Shown here: positions 35,224-44,986 of the stretch, in pieces
Layout: each line of letters starts with the position of its first letter
Position numbering within the stretch: the stretch's first letter is position 1
Origin: Chitinophagales bacterium
GTDB taxonomy: Bacteria > Bacteroidota > Bacteroidia > Chitinophagales > Chitinophagaceae
Length of the DNA: 64,000 nt
NCBI GenBank assembly: GCA_020636495.1
Contig: JACJXQ010000008.1
Coordinates: 372,001 to 436,000 of the forward strand
Direction: 5' to 3'
Made by a program: the position numbers and the translations under genes
Notes under the pieces: generated by a model
The model's input: the letters and a program-made list of their open reading frames with translations, nothing else
Databases searched by the model: none
Told to the model about the DNA's origin: nothing

Positions 35224-36430
35224 TTAAAGACTTATAGAACTGTTCAAAATTTTTTACCTGGTCTTCTATCCTGAAGTGAGTCTTCACTCTTTCTATTCCG
35301 GCCTTACCAATATTATTAAGTTGTTCCCTGTTATGATAGCACCATTCCAGCTTCACTGCCATTGCAGCCACATCGTACACAGGCACTACAAAGCCCGTAA
35401 CACCATCAGCTACATTTTCAGACAAGCCGTCGGCGCCTGTGGTTATTACAGGCAAGCCCATAGCCTGTGCCTCCAGAACAGCATTACTGAACCCCTCTGA
35501 CACAGCAGGATGTAAGAACACATCAGCGGCATCTAATTCTTCTTTTATCTCATCTGGGGTTTTACTACCCAATAACTTCACCTCTTGTTCCAATCCAAGT
35601 TCAGAGATAGCAAACCTGACAGGCTGGCTATCTCTGCCATCAGCTATTATCCTGTACTCAAAAGGAATCTTTTTTTGTTTCAGGCTGGCTACCGCCTGCA
35701 GGCCGTACTCGTAACCTTTCTTCCACGCCATCCGCCCTACACTAATGATGACCAGTTTATCATTAGGTTTCTTTTCGCTTATAGGTTTGAAAAACAAAGT
35801 ATCTATGGCTGGCGGTATCAGGGCTTCTGTTTTACCTTCGGGATAACCACGCTTTATCGCGCGGTTCTTCAGGTCGTTACTCAGGAAGTGGAATCCATCA
35901 AAGTTCTTCCAGACCTTATTGTAATAATCTGTATCTTCCAGCCCTACATAGTTCAGGTCGTAACCTCTAAAGCTGACACTTGTTTTGCACTTAACAAATT
36001 GTTTTATATCGCTGAAACGATGTGCCAGTGTGCCATACTCAAAATGTACAATATCCGGTTTGAGTGTTGCTATCGGGAAATACAGTGTGAACTTTGTAAA
36101 CAATTTTTTCGGGTCCCAGCCATACACGTTTATTAGTTTATTGGCAAGTGGCATACTAATATGCGGTGCGGTAATGAACCGGAAAAAATTGATGAATAAT
36201 AATTTGAATACCGTAAAGGCATTAAGCGTATCGTAAAACAACGAGATGTTTTTACCTCTTACCTTGTCACTGTATTTATCATAGAACGCTTGCTTGTTAG
36301 CAACTGTATCCCAACACATCACATGGAGGTCGAACACATGCGACAATCCGAACACTTTATATTTCAGAAAGTCTGTATCCGGCAGGGGAACAGAATTTGT
36401 AACTAATATTATTCTCGGCGTTTTACTCAT
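35216..36430 (-). CDS. Glycosyltransferase family 4
   Basis: A 404-residue GT-B enzyme. Residues 1-180 contain FELKF-like acceptor segments such as TLKPDIVHFEYGTLAHRFSD. The donor half begins LVIISVGRMAWKKGYEYGL, then DVFLHPAVSEGFSNAVLEAQAMGLPVI and GFVVPVYDV; the E(x)7E pair is in EGFSNAVLE. It is a clear paralogue of the enzyme at 42322-43470, sharing the SVGR-x-x-WKKGYEY block and the KPD-x-x-H acceptor motif. It overlaps the GT2 gene by 8 bases. Confidence 0.85.
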   Translation of the reverse strand: MSKTPRIILVTNSVPLPDTDFLKYKVFGLSHVFDLHVMCWDTVANKQAFYDKYSDKVRGKNISLFYDTLNAFTVFKLLFINFFRFITAPHISMPLANKLINVYGWDPKKLFTKFTLYFPIATLKPDIVHFEYGTLAHRFSDIKQFVKCKTSVSFRGYDLNYVGLEDTDYYNKVWKNFDGFHFLSNDLKNRAIKRGYPEGKTEALIPPAIDTLFFKPISEKKPNDKLVIISVGRMAWKKGYEYGLQAVASLKQKKIPFEYRIIADGRDSQPVRFAISELGLEQEVKLLGSKTPDEIKEELDAADVFLHPAVSEGFSNAVLEAQAMGLPVITTGADGLSENVADGVTGFVVPVYDVAAMAVKLEWCYHNREQLNNIGKAGIERVKTHFRIEDQVKNFEQFYKSLNE

Positions 36431-37686
36431 AGCTGAGCAACAGCTGCTTTTATTTTATCGTTTAGGTTGTTTTTAAATTCGCCAACAATAGCAAACCTGT
36501 GTTGGAACCAATGTACCTCATAACCACCTTCTTTAACATGTTTATCTGTAGGCAGGTATATATGCGTACCCGCCAGGCAGCCCACATTAATTGAGGGTTG
36601 TCCTTTCAATGCCTCTTTTACGATGTCTTTATACTCTACCAATACCTCAGCCGAAACACCGATGAATTGCAATTCATCAGCCAGCTTTAACTTATAAAAA
36701 TGTACCGGGAATGTATGATCGCCTATTATTTCGTTAAGTGGTATCTCATTCTTTGATGTTGTAATAGTCGTTCCACTTATTTCATCAGCGTGATGCAACG
36801 CTTCTTTGACTTCTTTCCACAGCATTTCCGCCCAGTCCATATAAGCATCCGTATTCGGGAAGCGTGTGTGTTCAGGTCCTAACTGGAAAAAGTAACGTAT
36901 CTTATCCTTCAACCTTGTATGCGTTACCGGTGTAACATCCGGCTTCAGGTTGCCTGCAAAACCCAATAAGAACACAACAGGCATTTTCGGGTGTTTATAA
37001 TGTGCTCTCATCTCATCCCGAATGACACCTATGAACTCTGAAGTGACCTGGCTTCGGTGCACGAATCCAACAGGGTGGCAGGCATAATTCCACAACACCA
37101 TTTTTGTTTTGCCATCCTCACCTACCAGTTTTATGGTGTGTATATTTTTGTCTTTCGGTCCGTTAAAGTCAGGGTACATTAGTACCTTCCTGTACAAACC
37201 GAACTTACCTTTGGGCTTGGGTCGCAATAATTTTTTCCTGCGGTTCACATTCAATACGGACTGCGAATTGCCGTAATGAATACTGACCTTAGTAAATGAT
37301 GCTTTTAACACCTGCTCTGTCAGTAACAATAATTTATCGGCTACATAATTGTAATACGCATCATCAAAATGCCCCAGTCCCGGTTTCTCTTTGTCCAGCG
37401 ATGGTGCGAAATGCGTATGGGTAGCAGCCATCCAGATGTCCTTTTCTGTCAGCCCATATGCACCGCCAAACTTATCCAATACCAGCTTTGTAAAATCTTC
37501 AGGTGTAAACAATGTATCAACTGAATATATCAATACCAGTTTACTATCCTGCTTCAGTGCAGAAAGGTTGATCTCCAGGCTGTCGTGTATACGGCTATAC
37601 AGACCATGACGTTCTGCAAAGCCGAATAAGGCAACCGGTTTTTCCGGAGTTATGTCTATGCTGCCAGCTGATACATACAATTCCAT
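36427..37686 (-). CDS. Neutral ceramidase-like hydrolase
   Basis: A 419-residue protein of the neutral/alkaline ceramidase family, without a signal peptide, so cytosolic. Landmarks are AGSIDITPEKPVALFGFAER at the start, the zinc-site motif AATHTHFAPS, NYACHPVGF, and the nucleophile region FLLGFAGNLKPDVTP, where ceramidases have a GDVSPN-like block. Known members hydrolyse an N-acyl amide bond with zinc. In a sugar locus it might remove or transfer an acyl group on an amino sugar. Overlap with the flanking GT4 gene is 4 bases and the carbamoyltransferase lies 4 bases upstream, so it is part of the operon. Confidence 0.78.
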   Translation of the reverse strand: MELYVSAGSIDITPEKPVALFGFAERHGLYSRIHDSLEINLSALKQDSKLVLIYSVDTLFTPEDFTKLVLDKFGGAYGLTEKDIWMAATHTHFAPSLDKEKPGLGHFDDAYYNYVADKLLLLTEQVLKASFTKVSIHYGNSQSVLNVNRRKKLLRPKPKGKFGLYRKVLMYPDFNGPKDKNIHTIKLVGEDGKTKMVLWNYACHPVGFVHRSQVTSEFIGVIRDEMRAHYKHPKMPVVFLLGFAGNLKPDVTPVTHTRLKDKIRYFFQLGPEHTRFPNTDAYMDWAEMLWKEVKEALHHADEISGTTITTSKNEIPLNEIIGDHTFPVHFYKLKLADELQFIGVSAEVLVEYKDIVKEALKGQPSINVGCLAGTHIYLPTDKHVKEGGYEVHWFQHRFAIVGEFKNNLNDKIKAAVAQL

Positions 37687-37690
37687 AAAA

Positions 37691-39454
37691 TTATTTTCGC
37701 CTGATAACGTAATTGTCTATTACCAATACATCTATCTCTGAACGTAACAACACATCAACAGCTTGCTCATTGTTTTCCACTATGGGGTAACCATGCAGGT
37801 TGAAAGATGTATTCAGCACACAAGGTATTCCTGTAAGCTGTTTGAACTTAGTAATAAGATCATGAAATTCCGGGTATTGCTCCTTTGTAACTATCTGTGC
37901 ACGTGCCGTAGAGTCTGCCTGATGAATACCACAGGTAATATCATCGCGTTTCGTCTCTTTCGTATCGAAGGCAAACATCATGTAAGGAGAGCCTTGCTTT
38001 TTCAATGAAGCAGGAATATTGATCATCGTCTCAGCATCCTCACTCAGCATAGCCGGGGCAAATGGCATCCAGAAATCACGTTTCTTCACACTCCTGTTTA
38101 TTTTATTGATATTCTGCAAGCGTGAAGGATTAGCCAATACCGACCTGTTACCCAAGGCCCTTGCTCCAAACTCCATATTACTTGTGCACCTGGCAACGAT
38201 CATATTCTTACTCAACATCTCCGCTACAACACTATTCACATCCTCTTCTTCGGTTACCGTAATTTTTTCTTTATTTTTTTCTATTGTGTTCTGTATTCCG
38301 GCTATTGGTGTCGTACCCAGTGTATAGTATTCCAGCAGGCCTGTTTCTTTTTGATACTTGTTATTATGCCTATAATATGCCGCACCAAAAATATTTGACT
38401 CATCGCCACAGGAAGGGAACACATCTATAAACTCAACTTCAGAGAGTTGGGATAGTAGCATGTTCAGCTTCACATTCATAAATACACCACCTGCACAGAG
38501 TATTTTTTTTATACCGTGTTTTTTAATGTTGCCTTTTACCCACCTTACTACTATATCTTCTGTAAAAGCCTGCAAGCCGGCAGCTATATTATCAAAACGT
38601 GCACCACCGAGTTCGCGTATTACTCTGGCAAAGAATAAAGAGTGGTTCAGAAACTCAGGATTAACGAATTCTGTATCCTCATTCTTCAGGTACAGGAATT
38701 GCTCAAAGAACTTTTTATAAGTTAGTGCATATTTAGGGTCAACATATGGAGCCAGGCCCATTAATTTGTATTCATGCTCATGGCTGCGAAAGCCCAGGTG
38801 ATGTGTGATGGCAGAGTAAATATTACCTATTGAATATTCATTACCGGCAGACACCCTTTCAATATTGCCTCCCTTTGCAATACTCACTGTCGAACGAAGG
38901 TTGTCCCCACCACCATCAAGTGTAAATACAAGATACGGCTCATTCATATCGTCTGCCAACCCATAATATGCTGATGCTGCATGACACAAATGATGTTCAA
39001 CATGTATTACTTTACTTATATCAAATCCTAGTCTATCAAGACGTTGGTGCAACTGTTCATTGTATTCTTTGCTTGTAGTCTTTTCATGTCTTGCCTGTGT
39101 ATAGGCTTTGTACAACCCAGCTGATTTCAGTTTGTTCTTCAGGTCCAGCTTAGTGCGTTCCAGGTTGACATTGTAGGCCAGCAGCTTACCATAGTTATAA
39201 TGATATTCATAACGTGCGTAAAAACGTTCGCGGCTAGCATTACCTGACACCTCATCGCAAACGGCAATATCCGTTATCTCACCGGGATGCACATAACCTT
39301 CATCAATAAGATAGTTCAGTGCCTGCTCCGGGAATCCGAACCAGTTCTTTATCCTGTTAAAGCGTTCCTCTTCCATGCTGATAACGGCCCGTCCGTCTTT
39401 GAACAAACCGACGGAACTATTGATACCGGCATTTATGGATAATATCAAGCTCAA
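37691..39454 (-). CDS. Carbamoyltransferase (NodU/CmcH family)
   Basis: A 587-residue enzyme. The N-terminal ASKHA-type domain starts SLILSINAGINSSVGLFKDG and contains the metal-binding cluster HVEHHLCHAASAYYGL (H154/H155, H158) and FTLDGGGDN. The C-terminal YrdC-like/carbamoyl-transfer part has MEFGARALGNRSVLANP and LNTSFNLHGYPIV, both diagnostic for the family. It makes carbamoyl-AMP from carbamoyl phosphate and transfers it to a hydroxyl, here probably a sugar. It sits between the AsnB-like and ceramidase-like genes (gaps of 11 and 4 bases). Confidence 0.9.
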   Translation of the reverse strand: MSLILSINAGINSSVGLFKDGRAVISMEEERFNRIKNWFGFPEQALNYLIDEGYVHPGEITDIAVCDEVSGNASRERFYARYEYHYNYGKLLAYNVNLERTKLDLKNKLKSAGLYKAYTQARHEKTTSKEYNEQLHQRLDRLGFDISKVIHVEHHLCHAASAYYGLADDMNEPYLVFTLDGGGDNLRSTVSIAKGGNIERVSAGNEYSIGNIYSAITHHLGFRSHEHEYKLMGLAPYVDPKYALTYKKFFEQFLYLKNEDTEFVNPEFLNHSLFFARVIRELGGARFDNIAAGLQAFTEDIVVRWVKGNIKKHGIKKILCAGGVFMNVKLNMLLSQLSEVEFIDVFPSCGDESNIFGAAYYRHNNKYQKETGLLEYYTLGTTPIAGIQNTIEKNKEKITVTEEEDVNSVVAEMLSKNMIVARCTSNMEFGARALGNRSVLANPSRLQNINKINRSVKKRDFWMPFAPAMLSEDAETMINIPASLKKQGSPYMMFAFDTKETKRDDITCGIHQADSTARAQIVTKEQYPEFHDLITKFKQLTGIPCVLNTSFNLHGYPIVENNEQAVDVLLRSEIDVLVIDNYVIRRK

Positions 39455-39465
39455 TTTCTGATACT

Positions 39466-41187
39466 TTAGTTTTCAAATACTTCCTGTAGGAACAGGGCAA
39501 AGGTTAGTAACATAGACACAGAATAACCATTAGCGGCTGTTGGGTTTTCCTGTAGGTCATCCAGCAACTGCTTTATCTTTGCAACAGGTACAATATCATT
39601 CAGTATTTTATTGTTCAATAATTTTTCTTCCAGGTTCTTTCTTCCTTCAGGATTCAGGTAAAACACTTCCCAGTTGCGTTGTATCGTCTTTTCCGCACTT
39701 ACCGTTCTTCTTACTTTATCAACTACACGGTAGCCTATGTTCCTGTTGTTGAAATATTTATATGAATAGAGGTTAGCATCGTACTCCTGCCATGTTATTC
39801 TTGCAAGGTCGTCATGATAGTGTTTCAGGTAGTTCACCTGGAAAGTCCTGTCGCTTACTATGCTTGTAGGAATTGTGCTGAACAAGTCGATTACGCGCTT
39901 ATCATAAAAAGGAAGAACAGGAAATGATGCAGACTGGTACATCCGCAGGCTGGCAGCCGTCCACCTAAAAGACCATTGTTCTGTCTTGTAAATCTTCATG
40001 ATGAATTCAGCATCATCTATATCATTATACTTATTCACGCATGTGCTGAAATAGTCATCCAGACTGTCCCTACCATTCTTTAGTTGTGGTTCACATACAT
40101 TTTCCAACAGCCAGTCGGCGCCTTTCTTAATGATCTTTTTACGAAATGCATCAGGCAATTCGTCTTTGCTATTCACGTGCATGTTATCCATCCACACATC
40201 TCCCCAATGACCACCTACTACCACATCTGCATTTTCATTCAGCCATTCAGTAGCAGATGCCTGGCGCGTTCCATCCACATACTGAAACAACTCTACTGAA
40301 TCTATTATCTCATCTAGTTTCTCAAACAGGTAATCCGGCATTTTGTATGCATAGAGCGGTATGTTCCTTTTCTCTGCTATCTGCGTTGCTATTTTTAGCT
40401 CCGGAGAGCTATCTGAATATCCGTATGAAAAAGCCTGCAAGCCGGTATATGGTAAACCTTCCCCAGTTAACTCCCCCGCTAACAACCTGCTATCCAGTCC
40501 CCCCGAAAGTGGTATGGCTGTCCTTCTGTCTTTAGTAGCTACGCTTAAACAGGATTGCAATATTTCGTGCAACAATTCAGCATAGTGTTCTTCACTATCA
40601 CTTGTAGTTGAATGAATCCACTTGTAGTATTTCTTCTTGTCGAGCAATTGCAGTTGGTCGTCAAAAGCATAATACGCTCCCGGCTCAAAAATGCTGATGC
40701 CTTCCAGGTAGGTTCTATCTTCGGGGAAGTAACCCATAGCCATGAAGCCTGTTATACCTTCCCAGTCAAGTTTTTTATCAAGCTTTGTTTTTGCAAGTCC
40801 CAGGTAATAAGTGCTTATTGCTCCATCAGCAGACCAATATGCATGATAACTACCCAAACGGTTAGTAAACACATGTTTTTGCTTTTTATTCCCGTCAGTC
40901 AGAAAGATTATGTAATGCCCCGCAGGATCATCAAACTCTTTTTGTGGCTGCATTATATAGGTAATACAACGTTGTAACAATTCATCATCACTTATTATTT
41001 CATACAACTGCCCTATAAGTACCAAATGGTAGCCATCCTTTTTTACATTCCTTAGAAATCCCTTATCCTCAGCAGGGTAGCTGAACCAGCTATTATCGTC
41101 AGCATACTGCCAGTCTCTACTCTTCTCCCTTTTATATAAAGGCTTTGTACCCTTAGCATGTATCCATATGTCGTAAAAGGCAGACAC
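39466..41187 (-). CDS. Asparagine-synthase-like amide ligase lacking the glutaminase cysteine
   Basis: A 573-residue protein with the two-domain layout of AsnB. The N-terminal Ntn-like domain (1-190) starts MSAFYDIW: residue 2 is Ser, not the Cys nucleophile that every glutamine-hydrolysing AsnB needs. The synthetase domain has the pyrophosphatase loop PLSGGLDSRLLAG (228-233 for SGGLDS) and the DVVVGGHWGDVWMD helix. So it can form an adenylate and an amide but probably uses a free amine or ammonia rather than glutamine, as in beta-lactam synthetase. It might amidate the carboxylate of a uronic acid. It starts adjacent to a GT4 gene. Confidence 0.82.
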   Translation of the reverse strand: MSAFYDIWIHAKGTKPLYKREKSRDWQYADDNSWFSYPAEDKGFLRNVKKDGYHLVLIGQLYEIISDDELLQRCITYIMQPQKEFDDPAGHYIIFLTDGNKKQKHVFTNRLGSYHAYWSADGAISTYYLGLAKTKLDKKLDWEGITGFMAMGYFPEDRTYLEGISIFEPGAYYAFDDQLQLLDKKKYYKWIHSTTSDSEEHYAELLHEILQSCLSVATKDRRTAIPLSGGLDSRLLAGELTGEGLPYTGLQAFSYGYSDSSPELKIATQIAEKRNIPLYAYKMPDYLFEKLDEIIDSVELFQYVDGTRQASATEWLNENADVVVGGHWGDVWMDNMHVNSKDELPDAFRKKIIKKGADWLLENVCEPQLKNGRDSLDDYFSTCVNKYNDIDDAEFIMKIYKTEQWSFRWTAASLRMYQSASFPVLPFYDKRVIDLFSTIPTSIVSDRTFQVNYLKHYHDDLARITWQEYDANLYSYKYFNNRNIGYRVVDKVRRTVSAEKTIQRNWEVFYLNPEGRKNLEEKLLNNKILNDIVPVAKIKQLLDDLQENPTAANGYSVSMLLTFALFLQEVFEN

Positions 41188-42305
41188 TAATACTTCATTA
41201 TTTTTTTATACAAGTCCTCAAATCTCTTTACTTCCCTGTCAATAGTATATTCTGCATATACTTTATCTAATGCTCTTTCTGCCAACTCTTTCGGATATGA
41301 CGGTTTTAGTGTAAAATCCCTGATACAATCTGCAAGGCCATCCACATGTTCCGGTTTGAACACCATTCCCGTTTTACCATTTTGTATCAAATCCCTGTTA
41401 CCTGCTACGTCGCTTACTATACATGTTGTACCCGCAGCCATAGACTCTAATACCGAAACTGGGCAACCCTCTTCATGCCCCTGGTAATTAGATGTTGGCA
41501 ACACTGAACCATTGCATGCATTCAGCAGTTTGTTCACATCTTTATAAGCACCTGTAAATTGTACTCTGTCTTGTACACCGAGTTTCTTGATCAATGCATC
41601 CAGTTCTTTTTTATATGCCTCATCTCTTGCGGCACCTGCCAGTACCAGGTACACATTATCAACCTTTGCCACTGCTTTTATCAAAGTAGTCTGATCTTTC
41701 GAGCGGACTATCTGAGCTATACAACATAACATGATCGCCTTTTCAGGAATACCCAATTCAGTACGTGCAGACATATTGAATGCCGGTTTGAATACATCTG
41801 TATCTACGCCACCCGGTATGAAGTGTACTTTCCTCTTCAGGTTCTTTGTTGCGAGAAAGGTTTCCATCATAGTTGTATTCCTCGCAACAATGGCCGTAGA
41901 CAGCATGCTCTTTGTCTTCCACGCTTTACGGCCCCAGTTCATGCTTTTTTTCACATACACATACTTAGCACCCGCCCAGCGTGCCACAAAGGCTTCAGAA
42001 AAATCTGACGACCAGTTGAACGACTGCCATATATCAAAATCAAGTGCTTTGAAGTCTTTAGCAAAACGTTTCGCCTTTCTGATCTTATTCACAAGGTTCA
42101 ACCCCTCCTCTGCAAGAAAAGGCTGCACCACCACTGGTAGCTTTTTAGCTATCACTTCATCAAACAGATCTCCGCCCACTTCCTGCACACCTACCCATGC
42201 TTCAAAAACATTTTTATCTAAACGTTCTACGATGTTCAGCATTTCTCTGCCGCTACCTGCTGTTACAAGATTGGGCAATGTGAATAATACTTTGATCTTT
42301 TTCAA
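41187..42305 (-). CDS. Glycosyltransferase family 4
   Basis: A 372-residue GT-B enzyme: KIKVLFTLPNLVTAGSGREML at the start, HFIPGGVDTDVFKPAF at the domain hinge, and a donor half with CIAQIVRSKDQTTLIKAVAKV, FTGAYKDVNKLLNACNGSVLPT and EEGCPVSVLESMAAGTTCIVSDVAG. The E(x)7E pair is EGCPVSVLE. The stop overlaps by one base with the AsnB-like gene start. Donor unknown. Confidence 0.85.
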   Translation of the reverse strand: MKKIKVLFTLPNLVTAGSGREMLNIVERLDKNVFEAWVGVQEVGGDLFDEVIAKKLPVVVQPFLAEEGLNLVNKIRKAKRFAKDFKALDFDIWQSFNWSSDFSEAFVARWAGAKYVYVKKSMNWGRKAWKTKSMLSTAIVARNTTMMETFLATKNLKRKVHFIPGGVDTDVFKPAFNMSARTELGIPEKAIMLCCIAQIVRSKDQTTLIKAVAKVDNVYLVLAGAARDEAYKKELDALIKKLGVQDRVQFTGAYKDVNKLLNACNGSVLPTSNYQGHEEGCPVSVLESMAAGTTCIVSDVAGNRDLIQNGKTGMVFKPEHVDGLADCIRDFTLKPSYPKELAERALDKVYAEYTIDREVKRFEDLYKKIMKY

Positions 42306-42321
42306 TACTCTTGTTAATTAT

Positions 42322-43470
42322 TTAACGCTTATAGAATTGTGCAAACCTTGCAACGAACTCTTTTTTATTGTGCCTTTGCAGCACGGTATTCTTTGCGGCC
42401 AATGCAATAGTGTATCGCTCTTCTTTACTTAAAGCATTTACCCTCACCAGTGCGTCGGCTATGCCCTGTGTGTCTCTTACATGTACCACAAAGCCACTTA
42501 TGTTATTATCGATTGCTTCTTCCATGCCACCTGAGTTGGTAGTAACAACAAGTGTACCCAATGCCATAGCCTCCAACACGACATTGGCCACTCCTTCTTC
42601 TACACTGGGCAATAGCAATACATCCTGTCCTTCAATCTGCTTCAGTACTTCATCGTGCGTTGCGCCATTCTGTATATCCACATAATCAGTCAACCCAAGT
42701 TGATGCAGCTGGTAGATTATGTCCGGTGGCGTATTCCCTTCTGCTATCAATGTGTACCTGAACGGTATACCTTTTTGTTTAAGTATATGCAATGCGTCAA
42801 GGGCATATTCATATCCTTTCTTCCAGAAGAAGCGCCCTACTGATATAATATGTAACTCTTTCCTGGTCTCTTTCGGTATTATCTCTTTTGCCAGCAGTTC
42901 ATCTGCTACATAAGAATAAATAACGTCCGTTCTCTGCCTGTCCACACCGTATTGTTCCGCTTCTTTTACAATTGTTTCTCCTACAGCATGAAACCTATGT
43001 ACATATGGAAACAACCGCAGGTAACTTTCTTTTATTTCCGGTGTGGTAATGGGTGTGTAATTTATGTGCGCACCCCGCATACTTACCAGCACCTTGCCGG
43101 GAAACATATCGAACAACAGATCTCTGTTATGTATAAAAGCTGTCCATTGCAGGTGTATCCGGTCCGGTTTCGACCTGATAATGGGCAGGTAGAAAAGCAG
43201 GTCATTGTAAAAACCTTTCCATCCTTTACTGGCGCGGAATATCTTTCCCAAGTGTTTAAAACCCGTCGTCAATATCATTAGTTTGATAAAGATGATCCTC
43301 CTGATAAAGCCATCCGGCACAATGATGGCCTGTACATTCTTATGGTAATGGTATGTTCCTGTTCTTTTTCCTATTACAGTCATTTCAAAACCTTCATCCG
43401 CCATTGCATTAATAAGGCCATCAATGAATGTAGTAGTTGGTACCGAACCGGAAAGAATGGTTATCCTCAT
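42322..43470 (-). CDS. Glycosyltransferase family 4
   Basis: A 382-residue GT-B enzyme. It begins RITILSGSVPTTTFIDGLINAM; the donor half has LHIISVGRFFWKKGYEYALDAL and QDVLLLPSVEEGVANVVLEAMALGTLVVTT with the E(x)7E pair. It is a paralogue of the gene at 35216-36430 (same SVGR-x-x-WKKGYEY block and similar acceptor helix KPDRIHLQW). Its start overlaps the flippase gene by 4 bases. Donor and linkage unknown. Confidence 0.86.
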   Translation of the reverse strand: MRITILSGSVPTTTFIDGLINAMADEGFEMTVIGKRTGTYHYHKNVQAIIVPDGFIRRIIFIKLMILTTGFKHLGKIFRASKGWKGFYNDLLFYLPIIRSKPDRIHLQWTAFIHNRDLLFDMFPGKVLVSMRGAHINYTPITTPEIKESYLRLFPYVHRFHAVGETIVKEAEQYGVDRQRTDVIYSYVADELLAKEIIPKETRKELHIISVGRFFWKKGYEYALDALHILKQKGIPFRYTLIAEGNTPPDIIYQLHQLGLTDYVDIQNGATHDEVLKQIEGQDVLLLPSVEEGVANVVLEAMALGTLVVTTNSGGMEEAIDNNISGFVVHVRDTQGIADALVRVNALSKEERYTIALAAKNTVLQRHNKKEFVARFAQFYKR

Positions 43471-44960
43471 ACCCCGTATAACTTCTTGAATGGTTTTTGC
43501 ACTTCAGGAAAGGTTAGCCCCAAAAATTTTGAAATGATATTCAGCTCTCCCGGGAAAATGAACTTCACCAGCACGTTGTAAATAACGATAACAGATATGC
43601 CAATGATCGCCACTGTGAAAACAGCATAGAACCCCGTAAAGACGCCCGACAGGTACATACTCGCCAGCCACAACACAGCCACGGTTGCAACAGCACTGAT
43701 AAAATACGGGTACAGGTCTTTGTGCCAGCGCAATACAGGTTGGTCCACTGCATCCATGGTCATCTTTATCCGCCAGTTATAAAAGAACGCACGTACCAGC
43801 ACCAATGATATCGCAACGCCTATTACACCTCCATAGTATGCACCTATAGCAGAACCTATAAGATGTGCAGGCGTAAAGAACAGGTTTACTTTGAACGATA
43901 GTTTATTCAGGTGAAAAGAATTCATTACAATACTGAACGAACTGGTGACGGAGCGCATGGCTGAATACACGATCAATATCTGCATAGGCAATACAGCCGC
44001 TATCCATTTTTCACCATACAACAGTAATATGATGGGCTTTGCTGCCAGCAGCATAATGACCATAAAAGGCAACAGCACGAAAACAAATGTCTTCAGGAAG
44101 TTGATATAATGACTGTAGAACTGTTCTTTATCCTCTACATACTTTGGCAATACCGATGAGAGTACATTATTAGATACGGCTATCAACTGTGTAGTAAACA
44201 ACTCAGCCATCTGCATAGCTATGTTGTATATACCCAGCATACCCAGTCCGAGGAACTTACTCAATATAAATTTATCACCGTGATCGCTCATGCGTCGCAG
44301 CAGGCCGGAGCCTATCAGGTGTTTGGTAAAACCATATATCTCTTTCCATCTTTCTGAATATAGTTTGGAGCCCGGAGCCAGTTTTGTGGCACGGTAAAAC
44401 ATCCATGTCTGTATCGGTGTAAAAATCAATGTAGGCACTACAAGGCTATATACACCCATACCTGCAAACACGGCTGCCAGTTTCGCCAGTGGGATTAGGA
44501 TGATAAATGGCGTTTGTATCCGTACCTGCTTGTCAAACATCAGGTGCCTGCTCAGCCATGTTTTAGGAATTACAGATAATTGTGAGAACACGAATATGCC
44601 ACCTACTATAAAACTGATATTCCAAATCCTGGGTTCATGCTGAAAGTTGGCCCATAAAGGTGCTACCAATAAAAACAACGCCAGAACTACAATGGTCAGT
44701 ATCACATTGAACCAGAAAGCGGCTCTGAATATATCTTCCTCATCCTCTTTCTTGTAAGCCAGCAGGTACTCGCTCAGACCAGTAGTGCCAAACACTGATA
44801 TCATATACAACAATACCTCAGTAATGCTCACCAACCCGAAATCGTAGGGCGTAAGTTTACGAGCCAGCACGATGACTGTGGTTAAACCCATCAGCTTTTC
44901 CAGCATGTTGCGCTGAAACAGTTTTACAAAACCTTTACCTGCTTTTTTGCCGATACTCAT
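43467..44960 (-). CDS. Lipid-linked oligosaccharide flippase (Wzx-like)
   Basis: A 497-residue polytopic protein of the MOP/polysaccharide-transporter family with about twelve to fourteen membrane helices, for example VILTIVVLALFLLVAPLWA and FVFVLLPFMVIMLLAAKPIILLL. The N-terminal pattern KAGKGFVKLFQRNMLEKLMGLTT and ARKLTPYDFGLVSI match the typical Wzx/lipopolysaccharide-exporter start. It moves the undecaprenyl-linked repeat unit to the periplasmic face for the Wzy polymerase. The gene starts 26 bases after the acetyltransferase gene. Confidence 0.88.
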   Translation of the reverse strand: MSIGKKAGKGFVKLFQRNMLEKLMGLTTVIVLARKLTPYDFGLVSITEVLLYMISVFGTTGLSEYLLAYKKEDEEDIFRAAFWFNVILTIVVLALFLLVAPLWANFQHEPRIWNISFIVGGIFVFSQLSVIPKTWLSRHLMFDKQVRIQTPFIILIPLAKLAAVFAGMGVYSLVVPTLIFTPIQTWMFYRATKLAPGSKLYSERWKEIYGFTKHLIGSGLLRRMSDHGDKFILSKFLGLGMLGIYNIAMQMAELFTTQLIAVSNNVLSSVLPKYVEDKEQFYSHYINFLKTFVFVLLPFMVIMLLAAKPIILLLYGEKWIAAVLPMQILIVYSAMRSVTSSFSIVMNSFHLNKLSFKVNLFFTPAHLIGSAIGAYYGGVIGVAISLVLVRAFFYNWRIKMTMDAVDQPVLRWHKDLYPYFISAVATVAVLWLASMYLSGVFTGFYAVFTVAIIGISVIVIYNVLVKFIFPGELNIISKFLGLTFPEVQKPFKKLYGV

Positions 44961-44986
44961 TAAGAGCTACCTGCTTGTATGAAGGA

